Origin: an uncultured Bacillus sp.
GTDB taxonomy: Bacteria; Bacillota; Bacilli; Bacillales; DSM-1321
Reading direction: 5' to 3'
Length of the DNA: 8,669 bases
Assembly (NCBI GenBank): GCA_934215995.1
Contig: CAKQBC010000083.1
Location: 1-8,669 of the forward strand
The position numbers were made by a program, and so were the translations under genes. Of the stretch, positions 5,072 through 8,669 are shown one piece after another. Position 1 is the stretch's first letter, and each line of letters begins with the position of its first letter. The notes under the pieces were generated by a model. It did not search any database, was not told where the DNA came from, and worked only from the letters and a program-made list of their open reading frames with translations.

Positions 5072-6916
5072 TTGAATCTTCGTACAGATATACGCAATAT
5101 AGCTATTATAGCACACGTTGACCACGGGAAAACAACTTTGGTCGACCAATTATTAAAACAGTCAGGCACTTTCAGAGAGAACGAACATGTTGAAGAAAGA
5201 GCGATGGATTCCAACGATATTGAAAGAGAACGCGGAATTACGATCCTTGCGAAAAATACAGCAGTTCAATATAAAGATACAAAAATTAATATACTTGATA
5301 CACCAGGGCACGCTGACTTCGGGGGCGAAGTAGAACGTATCATGAAAATGGTCGACGGTGTGGTTTTGGTGGTTGATGCATACGAAGGATGCATGCCGCA
5401 AACACGTTTTGTATTGAAAAAGGCGCTTGAACAAAAGATTACGCCGATCGTAGTTGTGAATAAAATCGACCGTGATGCTGCAAGGCCGGAAGAAGTGGTT
5501 GATGAAGTAATCGATCTATTCATCGAATTGGATGCATCTGAAGACCAATTGGAATTCCCGGTTGTATATGCTTCAGGCATTAACGGAACTTCATCATTGA
5601 GCCCGGATCCTGCTGATCAGGAAGAGAACATGCAATCCTTGTTCGAATCGATTGTAGAACATATTCCGGCTCCTGTTGATAACCGTGAAGAGCCGCTTCA
5701 ATTCCAGACAGCACTTCTTGATTACAACGATTATGTTGGCCGTATCGGAATCGGACGTGTATTCCGCGGTACTATGAAAGTCGGACAAGAAGTTGCACTT
5801 ATGAAACTGGACGGTTCTGTTAAGAAGTTCCGTGTGACAAAAATCTTCGGTTTCTCAGGATTGAAACGTGTAGAAATCAATGAAGCATATGCAGGTGATC
5901 TTGTAGCTGTTTCCGGTATGGAAGACATCAACGTAGGGGAGACTGTTTGTCCTGCTGACCAACAGGAAGCACTTCCGGTTCTTCGCATTGATGAGCCTAC
6001 ATTGCAAATGACATTCCTTGTGAATAACAGTCCATTTGCTGGCCGTGAAGGGAAATGGGTAACAGCACGTAAGATCGAAGAGCGACTGCAATTGCAATTG
6101 CAGACTGACGTATCTCTTCGTGTCGACCCGACTGATTCCCCGGATGAGTGGATCATTTCCGGACGCGGTGAATTGCACTTATCCATTCTGATCGAAAACA
6201 TGAGACGGGAAGGTTTCGAGCTTCAGGTTTCTAAGCCGGAAGTTATCGTCCGTATGATTGATGGAGTACGTTGTGAACCGATTGAACGTGTACAGATCGA
6301 TGTACCTGAAGAGCATACTGGTGCAATCATGGAATCGCTTGGTGCACGTAAAGGTGAAATGCTGGATATGATCAATAATGGAAATGGCCAGGTTCGCCTT
6401 GTGTTTAATGTACCGGCTCGCGGATTGATCGGATATTCCACTGAGTTCCTTACATTGACTCGTGGCTTTGGTATTCTGAACCACACATTTGACAGCTATC
6501 AGCCAATGGCTACAGGACAAGTCGGCGGACGCCGCCAAGGTGTTCTGGTTTCCATGGAGACTGGTAAAGCAACTCAATACGGTATTATGGGCGTTGAAGA
6601 CCGTGGCGTTATTTTTGTTGAGCCTGGCACAGAAATATACGAAGGCATGATCGTCGGGGAACACAACCGTGAAAACGATCTGACTGTCAATATCGTTAAG
6701 GCGAAACAGATGACCAATATGCGTTCTGCAAATAAAGACCAAACAACGACTATGAAGAAGCCGCGTATTATGTCATTGGAAGAAGCGCTTGAATACCTGA
6801 ATGATGATGAGTACTGTGAAGTTACGCCGGAGAGCATCCGCCTTCGCAAGAAAATCCTTGATAAAGGTGAGCGCGAGCGCGTGGCTAAGAAGAAAAAATA
6901 CGCTGAACAGAATTAA
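5072..6916 (+). CDS. typA: Ribosome-associated GTPase TypA/BipA
   Basis: Translational GTPase of 614 aa (B. subtilis BipA/YlaG is 612), which binds the 70S ribosome at the EF-G site and supports ribosome assembly and growth under stress and cold. G motifs are complete: G1 AHVDHGKT (14-21), G2 with RERGITI (52-58), G3 DTPGH (76-80), G4 NKID (130-133) and G5 ASGI (167-170). The GTPase domain is followed by a beta-barrel domain II (about 200-290), EF-G-like domains III and V (about 300-480) and the BipA-specific C-terminal domain ending in a Lys/Arg-rich tail with KKKKY. The TTG start gives MNLRTDIRNIAIIAHVDHGK, the family N-terminus, and follows AGGAG (5058-5062) by 9 bases. Codon choice (many CGT/CGC, GAA, GGT) suggests strong expression. 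The gene is intact and appears monocistronic. Confidence 0.98.
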   Translation: MNLRTDIRNIAIIAHVDHGKTTLVDQLLKQSGTFRENEHVEERAMDSNDIERERGITILAKNTAVQYKDTKINILDTPGHADFGGEVERIMKMVDGVVLVVDAYEGCMPQTRFVLKKALEQKITPIVVVNKIDRDAARPEEVVDEVIDLFIELDASEDQLEFPVVYASGINGTSSLSPDPADQEENMQSLFESIVEHIPAPVDNREEPLQFQTALLDYNDYVGRIGIGRVFRGTMKVGQEVALMKLDGSVKKFRVTKIFGFSGLKRVEINEAYAGDLVAVSGMEDINVGETVCPADQQEALPVLRIDEPTLQMTFLVNNSPFAGREGKWVTARKIEERLQLQLQTDVSLRVDPTDSPDEWIISGRGELHLSILIENMRREGFELQVSKPEVIVRMIDGVRCEPIERVQIDVPEEHTGAIMESLGARKGEMLDMINNGNGQVRLVFNVPARGLIGYSTEFLTLTRGFGILNHTFDSYQPMATGQVGGRRQGVLVSMETGKATQYGIMGVEDRGVIFVEPGTEIYEGMIVGEHNRENDLTVNIVKAKQMTNMRSANKDQTTTMKKPRIMSLEEALEYLNDDEYCEVTPESIRLRKKILDKGERERVAKKKKYAEQN

Positions 6917-6926
6917 TGTTATCCAG

Positions 6927-6953
6927 ACCCAAAGGGCTATACGCCCTTTGGGT
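6927..6953 (+). terminator. Hairpin after typA
   Basis: ACCCAAAGGGC (6927-6937) and GCCCTTTGGGT (6943-6953) form a perfect 11-bp stem with a 5-base loop, 10 bases after the typA stop. No T-run follows directly; the sequence is ACTATTGCATTTTCTTT. It may be a non-canonical terminator or a 3'-end protecting hairpin, with true termination further down. Confidence 0.65.
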
Positions 6954-6995
6954 ACTATTGCATTTTCTTTGAATATCTGATAATAGAATATATTC

Positions 6996-7021
6996 GGAAC
7001 GTTCATTTATTTGGTCGTTCC
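6996..7021 (+). other. Inverted repeat in the typA-ylaH intergenic region
   Basis: GGAACG (6996-7001) and CGTTCC (7016-7021) are perfect 6-base arms around 14 bases. GTTCA (7001-7005) can instead pair with TGAAC (7024-7028), so two alternative folds share bases. This sits just upstream of a clear terminator. Confidence 0.35.
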
Positions 7022-7031
7022 TCTGAACAGT

Positions 7032-7059
7032 AAATCCCATGGGGAGCGGGGATTTTTTT
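7032..7059 (+). terminator. Intrinsic terminator 47 bases before ylaH
   Basis: AAATCCC (7032-7038) pairs with GGGATTT (7049-7055) around a 10-base loop, and the T-run continues to 7059. This has the canonical form of a rho-independent terminator. It may be the final stop for typA readthrough or an attenuator for ylaH. Confidence 0.75.
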
Positions 7060-7106
7060 GAAAGCAAGCAAGAAAGAACTTTCGTAATGCAAAGGGGGAT
7101 ATAGGG

Positions 7107-7436
7107 ATGAATTCAATCGTTACCGAAAGGATGACATTTTTTGCATCTTTATTTGAGGTGTACCAAAATCCGGAAGCAGGCATGCGCTATTTGTATGTGA
7201 CAGTTTTCCTGCTGGCTGTTGTCGTCTACAAACTGGGCTTTGCGAGAAAATTGGCCTTATGGCAAAACCTTATCATTTATGTTTGCATGGCGCTTGGCTG
7301 CACAATCCTGTCATTCTTTGCGGCATTTTTGCCGATTGCGGAAGGGTTGGCCATTACGGCTATCTTTTTGGCGATCTACCGTTTCAGGCTTCATTTGCAC
7401 AGGAAGGAAGGAGAACAAAAAAGCGCCGGGCAATAA
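7107..7436 (+). CDS. ylaH: Membrane protein YlaH
   Basis: A 109-aa integral membrane protein with three predicted helices (about 27-44, 52-72 and 76-93), a short N-terminal segment MNSIVTERMTFFASLFEVYQ and a basic C-terminal tail with RFRLHLHRK. The pattern, length and location directly after typA match the YlaH-like family; its role is unknown to me. The ATG follows AAAGGGGG (7091-7098) by 8 bases. The start lies 47 bases after a clear terminator and no convincing promoter was found in that space. Transcription therefore either reads through or starts from an unrecognised promoter. The next gene begins 24 bases after the stop, so the two are probably one unit. Confidence 0.88.
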   Translation: MNSIVTERMTFFASLFEVYQNPEAGMRYLYVTVFLLAVVVYKLGFARKLALWQNLIIYVCMALGCTILSFFAAFLPIAEGLAITAIFLAIYRFRLHLHRKEGEQKSAGQ

Positions 7437-7460
7437 TATGGGAGAACAGGGGGAGTATAT

Positions 7461-7745
7461 ATGAAATCACTTCAAGATGCTCTATACAACTGGTTATCCA
7501 TTAAAGTCGTCAGTGATGCAAGGCCGGAAGATAAAGCGGCGAGCGAAACAACGGAAATGTTCTACACTATTTTGCTTAATGACTATAATATTTCCGATAT
7601 CCATATTCAAAAGGAAGACGAAATGTATATGCTTTCTTATACAAAAGAGGGACAAAAGGGAACGAGCCGTTTTCCTGCTGAATTGATCGACTGTATGCTT
7701 GACAGCATCAACGAGAACCCGGAACGCTATAAAAATTATCAGTGA
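7461..7745 (+). CDS. Unrecognised 94-aa acidic protein downstream of ylaH
   Basis: Soluble, no signal peptide, no cysteine pair and no membrane segment. The N-terminal part (MKSLQDALYNWLSIKVVSDA) looks helical. The middle is beta-like (NISDIHIQKEDEMYMLSYTK, 43-62) and is followed by a helical segment FPAELIDCMLDSINENPERY (71-90). Glu and Asp are abundant. The ATG is preceded by AGGGGG (7448-7453) at 7 bases, an excellent ribosome binding site, and the gene follows ylaH by 24 bases, so it is a real translated gene in all likelihood. I do not recall a counterpart at this place in B. subtilis, where ylaI follows ylaH. The fold and function are unknown. The transcript probably ends at the strong hairpin at 7902-7952. 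Confidence 0.85.
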   Translation: MKSLQDALYNWLSIKVVSDARPEDKAASETTEMFYTILLNDYNISDIHIQKEDEMYMLSYTKEGQKGTSRFPAELIDCMLDSINENPERYKNYQ

Positions 7746-7901
7746 ACAGATGTATTGAACCTGGAAGGATTGTTTACAGGGGAAGCAATTATCAGAGTTT
7801 ATTTCCTTTCAGGGGGTAGGCTCATTTTTTTGTTTACTGAATTAATATCTGTGTTAAGCTGAGGAGGATTATATTCAATCTAAGATTTGCTCCGCCAGCT
7901 C

Positions 7902-7952
7902 AAGAAGGCAGCTTCGCATAGGAGAAAGTCTCTCCTGCGAAGCTGCCTTCTT
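7902..7952. terminator. Long perfect hairpin terminator between convergent units
   Basis: AAGAAGGCAGCTTCGCA (7902-7918) pairs with TGCGAAGCTGCCTTCTT (7936-7952) over 17 bp. GGAGA/TCTCC (7921-7925, 7931-7935) extends the stem beyond a 2-base bulge. CTTTTGTTTGT at the right end gives a good rightward U-run. Leftward, only the T-rich end of the stem serves ylaI, which stops 22 bases away. The 156 bases from 7746 to 7901 hold no gene I can support. Confidence 0.9.
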
Positions 7953-7974
7953 TTGTTTGTCTCTTGTTGTTATT

Positions 7975-8175
7975 CTACCAATCGTTTTCTTTTCTATGGG
8001 GCTTTCTGAAGACGAAATCTCCAGTATTCAGCCGTTCTTTCGTTTTCTCTTCAATTCTAGTATAGCAGGACTGGCACATATGGGTATGAATAGGGCGGTT
8101 CCTTAATCTTTTTGCCTCCGGGGAGTCATCGGGAAGGCTTTCAATTTTATCGCAAATAACACATTTCACTCTCAT
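7975..8175 (-). CDS. ylaI: Zinc-finger-like protein YlaI (DUF2197)
   Basis: A 66-aa protein with CVIC (Cys5, Cys8) and HTHMCQSC (His30, His32, Cys34, Cys37), the spacing of a small treble-clef or zinc-ribbon finger that should bind one zinc. Between them lies the family block ESLPDDSPEAKRLRNRP (12-28). The C-terminal part is basic (FRKPHRKENDW), consistent with nucleic-acid or ribosome contact, which is inference only. Size and sequence match B. subtilis YlaI. The ATG start is preceded by GAGGTG (8181-8186) at 5 bases. It is transcribed leftward from a probable extended -10 promoter about 120 bases upstream and is convergent with the ylaH unit. Confidence 0.92.
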   Translation of the reverse strand: MRVKCVICDKIESLPDDSPEAKRLRNRPIHTHMCQSCYTRIEEKTKERLNTGDFVFRKPHRKENDW

Positions 8176-8235
8176 AATAGCACCTCAAGCAATCATAAGT
8201 TTCATATAGATCCTTTAACATGCAGCCATTCATAT

Positions 8236-8270
8236 GACTTTGCGGGAATAACTGACTATGCCCCGCAGTC
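8236..8270. other. Stem-loop in the ylaI leader
   Basis: TGCGGG (8241-8246) pairs with CCCGCA (8262-8267), and outer GAC/GTC (8236-8238, 8268-8270) extend it past a 2-base bulge. It would lie in the 5' leader of ylaI if the promoter at 8298-8306 is right. Read rightward it is followed by TTTTGGGG, resembling a weak terminator. Confidence 0.35.
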
Positions 8271-8297
8271 TTTTGGGGAATGGCGATTGCAAAAATA

Positions 8298-8306
8298 AGT
8301 ATAACA
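8298..8306 (-). promoter_or_regulatory. Extended -10 promoter of ylaI
   Basis: Reading leftward, TGTTATACT (8298-8306) matches the TGn-TATACT extended -10 form. No good -35 lies 16-18 bases upstream (TATGAT at 17). The predicted leader is about 115 nt and contains the stem-loop at 8236-8270. Confidence 0.4.
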
Positions 8307-8360
8307 TATTAGCTCTTATTATCATATTTGAAATGACCGCTTAATCGGGCAATGATCCTA

Positions 8361-8489
8361 ATGGAAGAAACAAAAAATATGCCTATTTTTTTGCTGAAAC
8401 AGGTATGGACATGCTGCCATTGCGGCAGTTTTCAAATAAGTCTTCGCGATGGAAATGGACAGACATGTAAAGATAATCCTTCTAACTGA
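8361..8489 (+). CDS. Putative small Cys-rich protein (36 or 42 aa)
   Basis: An open frame from ATG 8361 (42 aa) or ATG 8379 (36 aa, MPIFLLKQ...) to TGA 8487-8489. It contains VWTCCHCGSFQISLRDGNGQ, a half zinc-ribbon-like CCHCG, with one later Cys (TCKDNPSN). The balanced residue make-up looks like protein rather than noise. The longer start has no ribosome binding site; the shorter one has a poor GGAAG 11 bases upstream. A possible promoter, TTGAAA (8328-8333) with AATGAT (8351-8356) at 17 bases, would start RNA near 8363 and thus favours ATG 8379. It ends before the phoH promoter. It may be a genuine small gene, a remnant of a longer zinc-ribbon gene, or chance. In its favour is the motif; against it is weak translation initiation. 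Confidence 0.35.
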   Translation: MEETKNMPIFLLKQVWTCCHCGSFQISLRDGNGQTCKDNPSN

Positions 8490-8509
8490 TGTACAACCTT
8501 CATATATTT

Positions 8510-8538
8510 TTAGCAAACCCAGTTACAAATCATATAAT
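8510..8538 (+). promoter_or_regulatory. Sigma-A promoter of the phoH-like gene
   Basis: TTAGCA (8510-8515) and a perfect TATAAT (8533-8538) are separated by 17 bases. Transcription would begin near 8545, giving about 65 nt of leader before the TTG start. Confidence 0.7.
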
Positions 8539-8541
8539 GAA

Positions 8542-8565
8542 TATCACCCAGATAAAAAGGTGATA
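8542..8565 (+). other. Stem-loop at the predicted 5' end of the phoH-like transcript
   Basis: TATCACC (8542-8548) and GGTGATA (8559-8565) are perfect 7-base arms around 10 bases, at the predicted start point. It could be a 5'-stabilising hairpin or an operator just downstream of the promoter. Confidence 0.4.
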
Positions 8566-8608
8566 CGAAGGGGCGTTAACCGAATCTCTCCAGGCAGGAG
8601 GCATTATA

Positions 8609-8669
8609 TTGGAAAAAATATATGTATTGGATACCAATGTGCTATTGCAGGACCCGTATTCCATCTTTT
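8609..8669 (+). CDS. ylaK: PIN-PhoH family protein YlaK (first 20 codons, runs off the right edge)
   Basis: The visible residues MEKIYVLDTNVLLQDPYSIF are the typical start of the PhoH-like protein that joins an N-terminal PIN domain, a predicted Mg-dependent ribonuclease, to a C-terminal PhoH P-loop ATPase. Asp8 in VLDTNVLL is the first conserved acidic residue of the PIN active site. A TTG start at 8609 follows AGGAGG (8596-8601) by 7 bases. Location after ylaI matches ylaK of B. subtilis, although a ylaJ-type lipoprotein gene that I recall between them there is absent here. Assignment rests on 20 residues plus gene context; a PIN-only protein cannot be excluded. Confidence 0.85.
   Translation, partial: MEKIYVLDTNVLLQDPYSIF

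Noticed and set aside
6179..6742. 187-codon antisense frame within typA
   Set aside because: Lies wholly inside the conserved typA coding sequence and its translation has no family features.
7873..8106. Start-less rightward frame after GAGGAGG near 7861, running through the hairpin and antisense to ylaI
   Set aside because: It has no start codon near that site, crosses a perfect terminator, and most of it mirrors the ylaI coding strand.
8256..8342. 28-codon frame beginning MPRSLLGNGD
   Set aside because: No ribosome binding site, it overlaps the ylaI promoter region, and the residue content is not convincing.
8415..8435. CTGCC/GGCAG hairpin followed by TTTTC as a terminator
   Set aside because: The stem is only 5 bp, it lies inside the small Cys-rich ORF and partly results from its Cys and Gly codons, and no clear transcript needs to end there.

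Overview
The window reads as a chromosomal segment of a low-GC Gram-positive bacterium of the Bacillaceae. The evidence is strong AGGAGG-type ribosome binding sites, sigma-A-like promoters, TTG starts on three genes, compact intrinsic terminators, and a gene order that recalls the speA-ykt-yla region of Bacillus subtilis. No RNA gene, insertion sequence, CRISPR array or phage gene was seen. These are mostly ordinary core genes, so the points of interest are small or non-coding.

Left part (1-2482): the first 327 codons of speA (PLP-dependent arginine decarboxylase, first step of the agmatine route to polyamines) run leftward off the window. Divergent to it are a 319-aa FMN-dependent nitronate monooxygenase/FabK-like enzyme and the UPF0223 gene yktA, only 20 bases apart and probably cotranscribed. 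The two divergent promoters appear to overlap near 1052-1100. A 10-bp-stem terminator closes yktA and, with its better U-run, the opposing yktB.

Middle (2483-4829): yktB (UPF0637, leftward) has two perfect inverted repeats over its probable promoter. The small helical gene ykzI comes next, followed by a terminator. Then a frame of 82 codons without a start codon looks protein-coding and ends 4 bases before yktC, an inositol-monophosphatase-family enzyme. The yktC stop codon lies inside a terminator shared with the convergent two-helix membrane protein gene ylaF.

Right part (5072-8669): typA/bipA, a ribosome-associated GTPase, is complete at 614 aa. It is followed by two hairpins, the second a clear intrinsic terminator just before the membrane protein gene ylaH. 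ylaH is followed by an unrecognised 94-aa acidic protein gene. A 17-bp perfect hairpin separates this pair from the convergent zinc-finger gene ylaI. Next comes a putative small cysteine-rich ORF at 8361-8489. The window ends in the first 20 codons of a ylaK-type PIN-PhoH gene, preceded by a good sigma-A promoter and a hairpin at the predicted 5' end of its transcript.

Apart from the probable speA/agmatine link, the genes do not form one pathway. They are a conserved neighbourhood of housekeeping and unknown-function genes in many short transcription units. No new multi-gene system is evident. The best leads are the start-less ORF before yktC, the small Cys-rich ORF before phoH, the unrecognised gene after ylaH, and the inverted repeats over the yktB promoter.
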